The translations under genes and the position numbers were made by a program. From NCBI GenBank assembly GCA_918026815.1, contig CAKJVC010000010.1, forward strand, positions 2,296,501 to 2,360,500: a stretch of DNA of 64,000 nt, written 5' to 3'. The notes below the pieces were generated by a model, which searched no databases, was not told where the DNA came from, and was given only the letters and a program-made list of their open reading frames with translations. This DNA comes from Chalara sp. BL73. Taxonomy: Eukaryota; Ascomycota; Leotiomycetes; Helotiales. Below are positions 33,949 through 45,097 of the stretch, one piece after another (position 1 is the stretch's first letter; every line of letters begins with the position of its first letter).

Positions 33949-34919
33949 GGTGGGCAATTTACTTTTGCTAACGTATCGGAATCAAGGACTCACCGAGAGG
34001 AACTTCCAAGGGGCAGGGGCTTCCAAGCTGCCACAATGAGCCAGAGATTCACAGTCCCTGATGATGCGTTGCTGGTAGGGGACCGTAGCGAGCCTATCCT
34101 GATAAATGCGCAGCGTCACATCTATGAATAGCGACGGTCCGTCAAAGGGCCACGCGGGTTTCGCCAGTCTGGTCAAAGGAATCTGGGGTTGTCGTAGAAT
34201 CATTATTCAAGCAGCTTTGCCTTCGAAATACCCTTGAAAATTTAACGTAGTTAAAGAGAGAACGTGACTCGAAGAGAGAGGATCCGGCGAAAATGTTAAT
34301 CCTAAAATATAAGCTTCCCACCCTTGCATTAATCCCTTGTCTAATTTCACTCCCAATTGCAAGGCGGTCAATACATCCTGTAATTGCTAAATGTTGATCT
34401 ACCAACCTGGATCGCGGTGCTGCTTTTCAAGAACTTTATTCTCATTTACAAAACCCAATGACAGCACATCTTTTCCCGCCGGCCAAAATTGTGACCGTTG
34501 GTCTCAACGCAACTCCGTCAGCTGCGCGCCGTGTTGCTATAAACCACTCTATGTTCTGATCCGCTAGATCCGCTAGATCCGGAATATCTGACTCAAAACT
34601 TCGTGAAAAGCGCGTGCCCTCGGGTTTTAACGCGCTTAATCGCGAGGGTATTATCAGCGATGCGATATAGGCTGGAAAACAATAGCAACCAGGTAGCATT
34701 CTGTAGGCCAGATACAGCAGAACAGGTTAACCTTTAGAGAATTAAAAGAAAGGCGTTGATCTTTCGTAATATATTGGTGCCTTCTCGGCCGGCAGTCGGA
34801 GGAGAGTCGGCCCGTCATAGTCATGTGCTCTACCTTCCGATATTGTCCTGACATTGATATCCTCGCTTCTAGATATAAAATCGTTAATCCGAAATCTTAA
34901 ATCTATATCTGAGATTAAT
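33949..34919. other. Intergenic, no gene seen
   Basis: Contains a direct repeat TCCGCTAGATCCGCTAGATCC at 34559-34579 and nothing else I can support. Confidence 0.35.
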
Positions 34920-35095
34920 TGTCACGGTTAGCACGTGGCCGGTTCGCATGTGTTCCTTAATTGGGACTAGTGGCCCATGGCCTGAGAACTTGACTTAGAT
35001 GACAGCTCCCGAGTTTTTACTTTTTCTCCTTAGTATTTTCGTATTGAAGCACCTATAAACCGCATTTTCAGGCTCATAGGACCGTGTTCGTGACA
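34920..35095 (+). repeat. Short interspersed element, TGTCA...TGACA family (copy 2)
   Basis: Starts TGTCACGGTTAGCACGTGG and ends GACCGTGTTCGTGACA. Shared blocks with other copies are GGACTAGTGGC, CTTGACTTAG.TGAC and TCTCCTTAGTATTTTCGTAT. About 176 bp, non-coding. Confidence 0.7.
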
Positions 35096-35169
35096 CATAG
35101 GTAATTCACGTGCCACGATAAAGAGCTTGCCGGCCACTTTAGCGTGCGTAAAATGTTTGAGTTAATATG

Positions 35170-35415
35170 TGTTGAATTGGAAAGTCACGGAGCCTTCAGA
35201 GAGTATAGGGTAAACGAGTCAATTTCTGAAGGTTGTAGAACCTCAAATCTACAGAACGAATCTATCTACTTATAGAGCTGTGATACTCAGACGTGAGTAT
35301 CATATTCGTAAGTAGATTCATCATTAAAAGCAAAAATACGTATACATCTTGCGCAAGCATACCTACAACTTCCCTAATAGGCTAGGTATGATCCTTAGAC
35401 CTAGCCTGTTCAACA
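35170..35415 (+). mobile_element. LTR (TGTTGAA..TTCAACA), sister of 27365-27582
   Basis: Starts TGTTGAATTGGAAAGTCACG, contains CCTTCAGAGAGTATAGGG and ends CTAGCCTGTTCAACA. The flanks ATATG (left) and ATAAG (right) agree at four of five bases, a possibly decayed duplication. A degraded Ty3/gypsy integrase segment follows immediately, so it may belong to a mostly deleted retroelement. Confidence 0.75.
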
Positions 35416-35439
35416 ATAAGCCTGAAGTATTATTGGCAA

Positions 35440-35640
35440 AATCTGAGAAAAAAAGAGTCAAAAATATATCAAAACGTGCGCGGAATGCCAGAAAGGCAAA
35501 TCGAGAAAGAACCGAACCTACAGCGAGTTGACCCCCGATCCCTATCCCCTTGAAACTATGGGAAGAAATAACTATGGATTTTATTACAGATTTACCGCCC
35601 AGCAAAAGGCACAACCAAACATTATTATCTGGCCATACCG
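35440..35640 (+). pseudogene. Ty3/gypsy integrase fragment
   Basis: In two frames the sequence gives RNARKANRERTEP and then LKLWEEITMDFITDLPPSKRHNQT, the start of the integrase core of Ty3/gypsy pol ('W..i.mDFi..LP.S....'). Stops and frame changes are frequent and no other pol domain is present. The following stretch to 36284 contains no gene I can support. Confidence 0.75.
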
Positions 35641-36284
35641 CTATCACCATCTCACAGAAGCATTCGGGAGGGGCCAAGTTCAAGCGGGACTATGGCTCGG
35701 AGCCAGTGCCAATTGGGTGGCTGAGAAAACAGGCCATACGGCCTATATCGCAGGCAATGTTTATACTCGCGGGATCGGAGAAGCACCTGGCCATGTAGTA
35801 TCTGCCCATATCTCGCACTCATTCTTTGGATTCGGCGTCTATCTTTGCGTCCTGCCTCCCAATAGTTTAAAGCGGCTGCGAGACGATAACGAAGAAAGAT
35901 CAAAAGAGCATAAACCCTACTAGTCATCCAAAGGAGGCTGTTGATATTGAAGCCGAAGTTCGAAGGCGAATAAATCTTGAAGTTCCTTAAAATGAACTCA
36001 CATACACGGCAGGCGAAGCGGCATAACACGAAACGGGTAAAGATGGTAGTAATTGAGCTGGGTGAAGAAACAGATTAAGGATTACGTATTATACGATTCG
36101 ATCAGATTTAGAACATTAAAGTGAATCTAGTTTATACCCAAGAAATGCTCTCCCACTCGGGTGCCCCTGTCCGGAGCCGCCTCGGGCGATAACTAGCATC
36201 CGTCGTCATCTTTGTCCTTTTGTGTTTGTCGTGATGACGTATCGAATCTATAAGAACTGGTTAGCTCGGACGGCAAAGCAGAAT

Positions 36285-36660
36285 TCATCGGTAGAACATA
36301 CCAGAGTCGTACTTCCTCTTATAGCAAAACCTGTCCCTTTTCAATGACGACGCAGATCCCCTCCTTTGACTCAGGAGTGTTTTGACTTCATCCAATAAGT
36401 GGTGCGGCAGGTGTGAAAAGGCCATCTCGACTATTTCTAGCACTGAAAGCTTGCTAGGTTGTGTCAAGCTATCACCATCCGAGTCTTTTAACACTGTCTT
36501 AGAGTATGCATGAGGGTCCGCTCCGTGCATGAGCAACAGCTTACAGGCATCTAGCCATGACTGTTCTAGACTCAAAATTTGTGTAGTTTCATAGGCATTC
36601 AGTGTGGACAAGATATGGGAAAGTGTCCTACGCCATGGGGTAGAGCCTTGGAATGATTCA
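36285..36660 (-). pseudogene. Out-of-frame C-terminal segment of the HeLo-like/NACHT gene
   Basis: Reading on the minus strand in the +1-shifted frame gives ESFQGSTPWRRTLSHILSTL, QSWLDACKLLLMHGADPHAY and HHLLDEVKTLLSQRRG to a stop at 36285-36287. This is the ankyrin-like C-terminal part expected after GGLDPN in related proteins. A single missing A near 36662 (CCAATG for CCAAATG) separates it from the main frame. Confidence 0.75.
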
Positions 36661-39459
36661 TTGGATCGAGGCCGCCTCGTAGCAACATCGCAAGCATCGA
36701 AAGATTGACTGAAGCCATCTTCCTCTTCTCGTAGGTTGGTACACAACCAGTGGCATAAACCAAAAGTGGTCTTACCATCTGCTGGCTGACTTCACCCGCA
36801 CGATTGCCCAGCTTGTCTTTAGCATACAGAACTAGCCCCTTTGAAATGGCAAACGCCAAAAATGATTCTGGGCAGTTGTGACACGGCTGTTGAACTGTAT
36901 GCATCGCTGCAGACCAGTGTATTTTTCGTTCATAGCGATTCGATTTTGGATCAAATTTCACCAAGGAATGGCATACACGATCCAGCTCGTTTAAGAGAGC
37001 CGTCTGTGCTTCTCCAGTACTATTCTCAGCCATGGAAGCATGGTACATCGCCGAATCAATTATCGCCCATTGGGCCTCATTCCAGTCGCGATCGATACTC
37101 TTCAATAAAATGAGATCGGATCGCAGTAAGCAGAGGTTAGCATCAAAAGGTGTGGATTTTGTACTGTCCAGAAGCGTGCTCCACACTTCTGCTTTTTCCA
37201 AGAACTCTTTAACTGTGAGATGAAGATACTGGACACCTGCACGAATTATTAGACATTCAGGGGCATATTAAGTTTATAGGGGTGGGACACCGTAGAAAAC
37301 AGCGAGACGTACTGCATTCCAAATCCGCATGGTCTTCGACATCACTCTGACGTGAGATTGAGCGAAGCTCCAAAAGCCCAGCACAGCGAGTCTTCAAGCG
37401 CATGCTCATTGCATCGACTCTACTTTCCCTCTCTTCGGCGTTCACAGGGCCGATGGGAGCTTTCAAGGCAAGTTGTTCATCCAAATCGTCAGCCCAGGAC
37501 AAGGTCAACGCTGATATTGGCGATTGCGCTTGATATACAATCTGAAATAGCCTGGAAGCTTGTTCAACGTAGAACTTTGGCTGGATGCTACGAAGCATCA
37601 GGCTGTAGAGATCATCAAGCTCTGGAGGAAGTTCTCGGAGTCTCTTTTGAAGGTCTGGAATACTATCCAAATTCGACAGCCCTTTTAATAAAGACTTCAC
37701 TGCAAGAGTGACCCAGAGAAAGACACCAGCCGACATGTCGAGGATCTCGATGACCAATTGTTCGAGAAACAAAGGGTCTCGCCGTGAAAGTTGTATGATT
37801 CTACTGTGTGCACTGAGCTTGTCATGAGCGTAAAGCTTGATGTCGTTTCGCGTTAGATCCTGGAGCCGGAGCTTTGGAAATGCGTCAAACTCTTGCTCAA
37901 AGATGAGCAGTGGTCTGCTGGATAAGCATAGCTTCATATGTGGGAACGATGCCATATGCTTGAAAAGGGTGACTATTTCAGCGTGATCCCCATCGAACTC
38001 GTCTAGGCCATCAACGAATAAGCAGAATTTGAACTTCTCGCTCGTTTCTTGCATAAGTCTCAAAAAGACCCGTCTCAGCTCGGAGAGCGTCCACGCATAC
38101 CAAGAATCCCGTAAACGAGAAAAAGGCTTGCCGACTGGCCTTCCCTTAGCCTTACTCACTTCTACGGCATTTTCGTCTATACGGATAAGGCGTTCCCACA
38201 TGTCAGGCAATACGCGCTGGAAAAGATCACTTGGTTTAAATTTGTTGGATTCTCGTATCCGTTCCAAGATCTGAAATAATAGTGATCTAAGGAGGCCGGC
38301 TTGAGATTTCTGCATCGATGTCCCGGTAGACCAGAAGAAGAAATTAGCACAAATAAGCTGACGCCCCCCCGCCCATACTTCCAGATTCCGTGAGACATCC
38401 CCATTTGATATAAGGTACTTCATGAGCGTTGATTTACCAGATGCTGCTTTCCCGTTGAGCCAGTAAATGCTGCTTCCGTGTTCGAGCCACGGGCCGTAGG
38501 GATCCCATGGTTGATCTTGGCTTCCTTGGACATTAGAGATCCACGAGAAGGTCCGGCTATGAGCCTCTGCCACTGCTTCATGGCGAGAATCCATTGCCGG
38601 AAATGAAAGGCTTCTGAGTACTGCCCTCTCTGCTTCGTCGTTATCGTACTCATAAAGGTTCCGTTTCGAGTGCGAATGGAGTTGATGTGCTCCTTTTGGA
38701 GGGCTCGGGAAGCCTGATATTGTCTTCGGAAATAATGCTGGATTATCTTTCTGACCGCCGTCCTCAAATTTGCTTTTTGATATAGGGGCAGGTGTCTGGA
38801 CCTGTGTTGCTGCATCGAAGCTTGCCCCAGTTTGAGATTCCTGTAAAGCTTTCAAAAGATTCTTTGCTGATTGGTCTAGGAGGTCCAATTTGTACGACTG
38901 ATGGGTTGCAAGCACATCTACTTTGTCTCTGCCATCAAGGTTGCGTTCAGTTAGCGCCGAGATCTCTTAATAATCAGAATACCTAAAGAACTAAACGGGA
39001 ATTCATATTGGCGATATACTTCAGTGTTACCAGAATTTGCATCTGCAATTCTTCCTTCATCAAACTCAGTCTCCGCGCCAAGTTATTGATCTCTTTTTGA
39101 GAAGAGACACTTTTGATGGCCTGGCGAAAGCTCTTCCATCGGCGGAATCTTCCTTGCGCCTTCACCATGTTCAATCGAGTGAGCAGATTCTTCGCAAGTT
39201 CATTTGCCGCTGTGCTTAATCGCTGCAAGATCACCTCATCTTCTGTAGGCCGCTCATCCTGATCAGTCCGCTGGCTAGTTTGATCAAGTTTCGTTTGCAA
39301 AATAAGTAAGTCGTTAGTCACAATTTCTAGGTCGCGGTTCTCGTCCAGTGAGCCGTCGCCAGAGCGATAGAGTTGATTCCCTTTGGAAACCACTTTTATA
39401 CCGAAGTCGGTAAATTGTACCACTGCCGCTACAATGCTTAGTGCCGAGAGTGGATCCAT
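36599..39459 (-). CDS. HeLo-like/NACHT STAND protein, C-terminus frameshifted
   Basis: Minus-strand exons 39459-39031, 38963-37313 and 37236-36599; introns of 67 bp (GTAACA donor, AAGAG acceptor) and 76 bp (GTACGT donor, GTGCAG acceptor); 905 aa as it stands. The N-terminus MDPLSALSIVAAVVQFTDFG is the helical domain of fungal STAND proteins (PigL_N/Helo_like_N type). The linker region reads ATHQSYKLDLLDQSAKNLL. NACHT: Walker A GKAASGKS (314-321), Walker B CLFVDGLDEF (457-466), LSSRPLLIFEQEF, then VQYLHLTVKEFLE restored by the second splice. Such proteins are candidates for cell-death switches in which the N-terminal helices act as executioner; this is by family analogy. The last ~17 residues (MNHSKALPHGVGHFPIS...) are off-frame; the true C-terminus continues in 36660-36285. 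Either a real null allele or a one-base sequence error. Confidence 0.85.
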
Positions 39460-40747
39460 ATTGTGCTCATTGAAAGAGAACAGGTGCCTTGCCTAGCTGC
39501 TTGCCTTCAACACTTCATAGGAGCCGCAAGGTGACGTTCAAAGTGATGGAGGCAATAGAGGCTTAGTCGATATGATTAAGATTTTAAACAAGTTATAATT
39601 GACGCAATGATAGTGTTGCTCGAAGCCCAGTGAGGCAGCCTCACTGAGGCTGAGCTGGGCTGATTGTTCGGCCCGTCAGCCAATAACAACCAGCCACATG
39701 CAAACCCGCCTGTACCGTGATTCCATAGTTGACCGAGCCCTACCTTTTATTCTCAAATGAATCTTACCCAAACCTCATTTACTCGCCCATTTATTGGTTG
39801 CCTTGCCGAATCCTCGCCGCCCTGGCCGCGAGAACCTTAATCTCGTTCACGTGTAATCTTACGCGTTAAGTTAGCGTTTTAATTATAGAAATTCATTATC
39901 ACCAACACGGTCCTATGAGCCTGGAACGGCGGTTTATAGGTACTTCAATAAGAAAATACTAACCCTGAACCAAGGAGAAACGTAGAGCTGTCGGCTAAAT
40001 CAGACTTGCTAGTAGACGAAGAACGTTCTATCTATGTTAAGTTCTCTTCACACTAGATAAATAGGTACGGATGAGGCTCTGAGTTTGATATGGCGTCGAA
40101 ATGCTCGTCTAGGCAGTTCATTAGGGTGGTGAGATGGGTGGGAAGGCGTTCGATGGAGCCAAATGGCGTGAGGTAGGAGAAGTTTGGGAAGATGAGTTCT
40201 GAAGAAGCCATCTTAAATGGTATTTTATAATTGCGTAATGGTTTGTTCTAGATCTTGTCGCGGGTAGCACGTGAATGAGAAATATGTTTGGGTCTTGAGT
40301 GCTGTGGTGACTTGGAAAAGAAGACGTAGAGTTTTCCTTTGTCTGAGAAGTAGGATTTCTTCGAAATGGAAATTTCATTTGTCGCAGGAGATATGTACGT
40401 AGTCAGGAAATTGGATTGCTGACTATGATTTGCGTGACAATGGAGCTATAATAAGGGTTCAGATTGGTATACTTTATTTTACCGGTCTGGCTGCTGGACT
40501 GTTTGACACGACCCCTACGTAGATAGTGATAGACACGCTTCACAAACATACTGAAGCTCACCAGAGGGGCGAGGCTGTTGAGGTGGGAGGAAGAAGAAGG
40601 ACGGCGGGTATGGAGGCGAGGAATAGGAAGTCAGAGGAGTGAAGTCAAAGATTGTTATGGGAATCACATCAGACGATGTTTAATGGTACATATCATTGCT
40701 GCTATTCTAGTAGTACTAGTAGCTAATTCGCGATGTTCTCAGTCCCT
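39460..40747. other. Intergenic with one short-repeat copy
   Basis: Bases ~39897-40020 are listed separately as a repeat. A minus-strand frame 40378-40121 starts at ATG but is low-complexity (many Ser/Pro/His) and I do not call it. The remainder is featureless. Confidence 0.35.
39897..40020 (-). repeat. Short interspersed element, TGTCA...TGACA family (partial copy 3)
   Basis: Contains TATCACCAACACGGTCCTAT followed by GAGCCTGGAACGGCGGTTTA and AAGGAGAAACGTAGAGCT, closely matching 14340-14450. The far end with TGACA is not recognisable, so the copy is truncated or diverged. Confidence 0.65.
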
Positions 40748-41579
40748 CTAAGAATTTGAAGCTCCATTATGTTCGTGAACATTCCCTAGAACACGTACTA
40801 CTAGTGCCTCATACCTAGCGTTCCTTTTGGTACCGGACGAATGGAGAGTATGGTAGCCTTTGTAAGGCGCGCTACCTGAGGGAGGGCAGAGCTTGGTAAA
40901 AGCTTCGGTAATTGCTGGGAAATCGCGAGTTTCAAGTCTCCGACCGAGGATACCTATTCCGAGCTCCACTAGTTCGAGAAAGTACTTATCCTCGACCGAA
41001 GTCATCCTACGCCTCGTCTTGATGATCTTAGAGCCTGTGGCTATTAGCACCTGCTTATTGACTGGATACATGTAGCGGTTTCCTCTCGAGGGGATGGCAT
41101 AGACAAAGGCCGTCTCGGTGGTGCTCAGGCAAGTCTAAGAAGAGTTGCAAGGCGGACTTTGTTACACTGAGCGCAATGGGAGGCATTGTGAAATAGGTTG
41201 TAAGAACATGGTCTGGCATGGCTCCTACATTTGATAGCGGATTGGGGGTGGCGGATCGAGGACGCAGGTTGGGGATAGAAGTAGCTTTTGACACCAAAAC
41301 TGACTCTTGGGCCAGCAGGTAGCGGTTGGCGGATGGATGGGGTAGGTTGAGGGTGGTAGTTTTGGAATTTAGGGTCAGTTGTTGGAGCGGCAGGTGTGGG
41401 CTGGCAGATGGATGAGGCAAGTTGAAGGTAGTTGCTTTGGGGAGTAGGATCGACGTTTTGTAGTATGTCCTCATAGACATAGACCTGGGAGTAGTTAGCA
41501 AAGACATGGTAAATTCTTTTCGCTTCGAACTTACCATATCCTCACCATCGAAGATTGCGTTCTCAAGTTCCTCACCCAT
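40748..41579 (-). pseudogene. Small two-exon gene of unknown family with a frameshift
   Basis: On the minus strand, MGEELENAIFDGEDM is encoded at 41579-41535, followed by a textbook 50-bp intron (GTAAGT, GCTAAC branch, CCCAG) and exon 2 from 41484 reading VYVYEDILQNVDP, Pro-rich repeats, then CRSHARPCSYNLFHNASHCAQCNKVRLATLLRL. A TGA at 41127-41125 ends that frame. One base shifted, the sequence continues TETAFVYAIPSRGNRYMYP, VLIATGSKIIKTRRRM, DKYFLELVELGIGIL and PPSGSAPYKGYHTLH to a stop at 40750-40748. The CxxC-rich knuckle suggests metal binding. A missing C at about 41127 would join the frames. I do not recognise the family. Without the shift it would encode roughly 260 residues. Confidence 0.55.
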
Positions 41580-41813
41580 AACACAAGCACTAGCCTAAGG
41601 GCTTGCGATAGTCTCATACAGCTTCTTCACTTCCGTTCAACGAAACCTCCTCAATTTCAACCTCTGGTATTCCCTGCTGTGTACTGCCTCCATTGCACTA
41701 CACGATATGGTAGCGGCGCTGGCGAATTTCAAGAACTCACCCATTGGCTCCGCAGCCCTTTAAATGATGCTATGAAAACGACAGTGAATGTCCTACACCC
41801 CCTCGATGGAACT

Positions 41814-43978
41814 TCAGAAAGTAAGACCGTTGAGATATCGGCCTCCTGGCTGGCCTTTCCCAGCCCTTTTCCTTGGTAGCCTTGCACAATCTAAACGCTC
41901 CGTGACATCCAACCTGGCACCACTTGAGAAGAAGCCGCTAGTTGTGATCAAGATCTTCACGACCACGATCTTATCATCCACTCGAAGGATATCAAGCAGG
42001 CGATCAATATATTGATTGATCCTGACATGATCCAAAATTTGGAGTCCATCAATCACGCAGAGTAGGAGTCGAGGAGCGAGTTTCAGAAGAGGCAAGAGGA
42101 TGTCCAGAGCCTTTGGTGCGCTTTCTAAACTTCCATTTAACGAAGCTAGTTCAGTATGAAAGTCGTAGCTGCTCTCGAATATTGCTGGCGCCAGTACTGT
42201 AAGTTGGCGGATCAAGGAGTACAGCAATGCCACAAGCTGAGCTTCTTGGCTACTCTTTGACGGATCTGTCGCCCCAAATAATGGGCTACAGAAGAAAGAT
42301 ATGCAAGGAATGCTTCCCCTTTCTGCTATCGCCGCGACACACGCGGCTGCAGAGGACGCTTCACAAGTAGGCGAGAATGGTGTCCCTGATATCCATAGCG
42401 TTTGTGATTTGGCAGCCGATATCCATCCTTGGAGGCGTGCGACAATGTCTCCTGGCACTTGCAGCCTTTCAATGTCCTCAGTATGTCTGGTAGGGATAGC
42501 GTCACAGCCGGCTATGTGATCCTCGAGGTGGCGTGAGTCGATTTCCAGCTTTTCTCTGCCATACCGTCTAGTGCGCTCTGAACAAGTGGTTGGAGACTGA
42601 TCTTCTTCGTAATCTAATATCCTCCCGGCGGTAGCCACTCCCATCGCGTCGTTATCAGATTCGAACGTGATTGCAGACAGATTTCTTCTACCTTTTCGCA
42701 TTGAAATTAAATCGTTAGTCATCAAGAACAAACATCTTTTGAATCACCAATGGGAACATACCAACTGAAGCTTGTGTATACATAAGTCGCTCGATAGTCG
42801 TAGTCATAGCTTTTCGGACTGTTTCTCCAAGAGCTATCGTGAAGAGATCCAGCTTCTTATCAAGCTCTTGATCTGACAGAAACCTGTGTTCATCTGCTGT
42901 TCTGAACTGCATCGCTATATCCTCCCTCTGCATCTCTATCGCCTCCTTGATGCTTCGAGATTGTTCTTCTGCTTGACCAGTGGTGACGAGGTCATTGACT
43001 TTACTTCGTATCGCCTTGGTGGTGTCGTACGTAGAGATTATGGTACCTTGGTTTTCCAACGAAGCCTCTCGTATAACTTCATTGACAATTTCCTTGATCT
43101 TGGTCACCTTCTTTTGGACTTCGTCAGTGTAGAATTTCTGGTTGAATGCAGCCTTGAAGCGTTTGAATTTTGATTGATACCAGGTCATGGCCCCGCACAG
43201 AAATTGGAAATACTCAACATACAGCTTCATGACGAGCCGCTTGATTGCGGGAGTGGGATATATAGCACCCTGTCTCTGGCTAAACATCATGTTTGCACTG
43301 ATTTCCATTAAGGCACGAGAGAAGCCTTCCGCAATTTCATTGTGTCTGGAAACAGCCTGCGAAGTGTCAGTAATCATGCTTAGAAAAAAGAATATTGAAC
43401 TTACTTTGACGATAGAAGACAACACGCCAGTGAACAGCGAAGTATACTTGTCACCTTGGGGAAAGATAGAAAATAGCTCCGAATGAGCAACAAGAGTATC
43501 GCAAAACTTGAAGAGGTAATCCTTTGCTTTTCCAAACCCCGATTCTTTCTTGGCTTCCCAATCTCTTGCTGCTGCTTCGACCGTTGTCTTGACCGTTCCA
43601 ATGTTCGGAAGGCCTTGATTGAGGGGCAATTGTTGATCAGCCTCTGGAAGTCGTGACTGAAAATCCGCCCAAACTTCTGCAAGTTCTTTGCATTCTTTCT
43701 CTAGTAGCACCACATCACTTGTTCTATTTCTTTTGTTTAGTGGATTTTGATTCATCGTAGAGGTATAGGAGACTGACGCACTCTTCAATCTTCTCGAAAC
43801 AAAGCCACTTTTGCCATTCAGATACCTCGCGCTCTTTCTTGAGCTCCAAGGCTCTATTGGTTTCCTCGACCTTGCCTAAAGCCTGTGCCAATTCATTGTT
43901 GGGCATGTCTTCGGCAGCTTTCGTGCTATATCTTCGAACAAACTCAAATGCTTTTGTTTGTGAGATTTTTCCATCCAT
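41814..43978 (-). CDS. DUF7708-type STAND-like protein with a degenerate P-loop
   Basis: Minus-strand exons 43978-43782, 43723-43405, 43356-42762 and 42691-41814; introns of 58, 48 and 70 bp (donors GTGCGT, GTAAGT, GTATGT; acceptors ATAG, GCAG, AAAG); 662 aa; all phases consistent. Exon 1 (MDGKISQTKAFEFVRRYS) is joined by the first splice to EETSDVVLLEKECKELAEVW; a start at 43755 without exon 1 is an alternative. The region AKDYLFKFCDTLVAHSELFS and RHNEIAEGFSRALMEIS resembles the DUF7708 helical domain. The ATPase-like part reads LWISGTPFSPTCEASSAA (from 469) where a P-loop should be: no GxxxxGK[ST]. It is followed by IPCISFFCSP and a Walker B-like LLLCVIDGLQILD (579-591). The protein therefore probably does not hydrolyse nucleotide. 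It stops after ~200 residues of this domain with no sensor repeats. Confidence 0.77.
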
Positions 43979-44393
43979 GACTATCGCAATGGTTATCCCG
44001 AGAGGAGCGAGAGACAAGATCGAGATTAGATATCTTAGTCGTGGGGTGAAGCTGAGCTCACAACCTTGTGTAAGTGCGCTTACATGTCAGTGATTATTAT
44101 TTACAGGTTCTTCACACCCTCAAAATAACATAGATTGACATTTATAGCTTGGAGGGAGTGCTACTAGGAATAATTTGACCGATGGCGTTAGTTCGTGGGG
44201 GGATTCTTCTGCATTCTAGGGTAGAGACCCCTACAATGTCCATACATATGCAGTTGTGGATCTCCAAGACAATGTAGCCGCTGTCTGAACCTAGGAGTTT
44301 CAGGGAGAAGGCGTATGGCGTCGCGTCTTATTACACAGTCTTATTGCGTGAGGGAGCTGCTTTCGTTATCCATCAATTAAAATCTCTTAAATA
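43979..44393. other. Intergenic upstream of the DUF7708 gene, no gene seen
   Basis: Nothing recognisable up to the MITE at 44394. It probably carries the minus-strand promoter of the DUF7708 gene. Confidence 0.35.
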
Positions 44394-44693
44394 CAGTTAA
44401 ACCTGTTTATATCGGAATCATCGGTTCCACACCTCCATTCCGGTATATAGACTCTTCCGAAACTAAGCATAAGTGTATAAAAAGTAAACAAAGTGTCAAA
44501 ATATATCATGTGTTTGTGCATAATTTGTATTATTAAGCAAAATTCTTTGCTTTTTTATATCGGAATCTAACAAATTTTTAGTAGATCCATTCCGATCACG
44601 ATATAAAATGGATTCCGATATACATAGCCAAAAATCGAGCGTCCCTGGCCTTCTTTCCGATATAAAGAGTTCCGATATAAACAAGTTTGACTG
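44394..44693. mobile_element. 300-bp MITE with 24-bp inverted repeats and TA duplication
   Basis: Left end CAGTTAAACCTGTTTATATC and right end (reverse complement) CAGTCAAACTTGTTTATATC, both followed by GGAA; 22 of 24 bases agree. TA flanks both ends (44392-44393 and 44694-44695). TATATCGGAA or its complement TTCCGATATA recurs internally at least five times, mostly near the ends, like transposase-binding subterminal repeats. The CAGT start and TA target point to the Tc1/mariner-pogo superfamily. Non-coding; it lies 405 bp before the AAA ATPase start. Confidence 0.88.
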
Positions 44694-45097
44694 TAAATAC
44701 CTCACGCCATTTGGCGTTATGACAAAGCATGTGGAGGGAGTCTCATCAGTGTGTTCCCAATCAATTGATGCCACGCTGCGTGTGTATGTTTCGAGCTGCA
44801 GAGAGCTGAATGTTCTTGGGGTTGAGGTTGCATACAGGCCTCGTAATATTGCTTGTCCCGCATTTGGGGGCCAGCTCGGGACACTCCAATCCTGGACACC
44901 GAATGGATGGCCTCCGATGAGGCCACTGTTCCTTCGAGGTCGATTTGGAGCACAAAACTGGGTCTTCTGCTCGTTGCAGAGCCGCGAGCCTAAGCTTTGT
45001 CCTATGACAATCTGACTGATGGTAGAAGTACAATAGTAAGCGGACCACCGCAGCTCCAGCAGTTCGACCCCAGCCCCAGAAAATCTTCGTTTCTTTG

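Noticed and set aside
38964..39030. Alternative end of HeLo-like exon 1 at the stop codon after NSRLVL
   Set aside because: The GTAACA...AAGAG intron restores frame into ALTERNLDGRDKVDV and the NACHT exon; reading through ends the protein at once.
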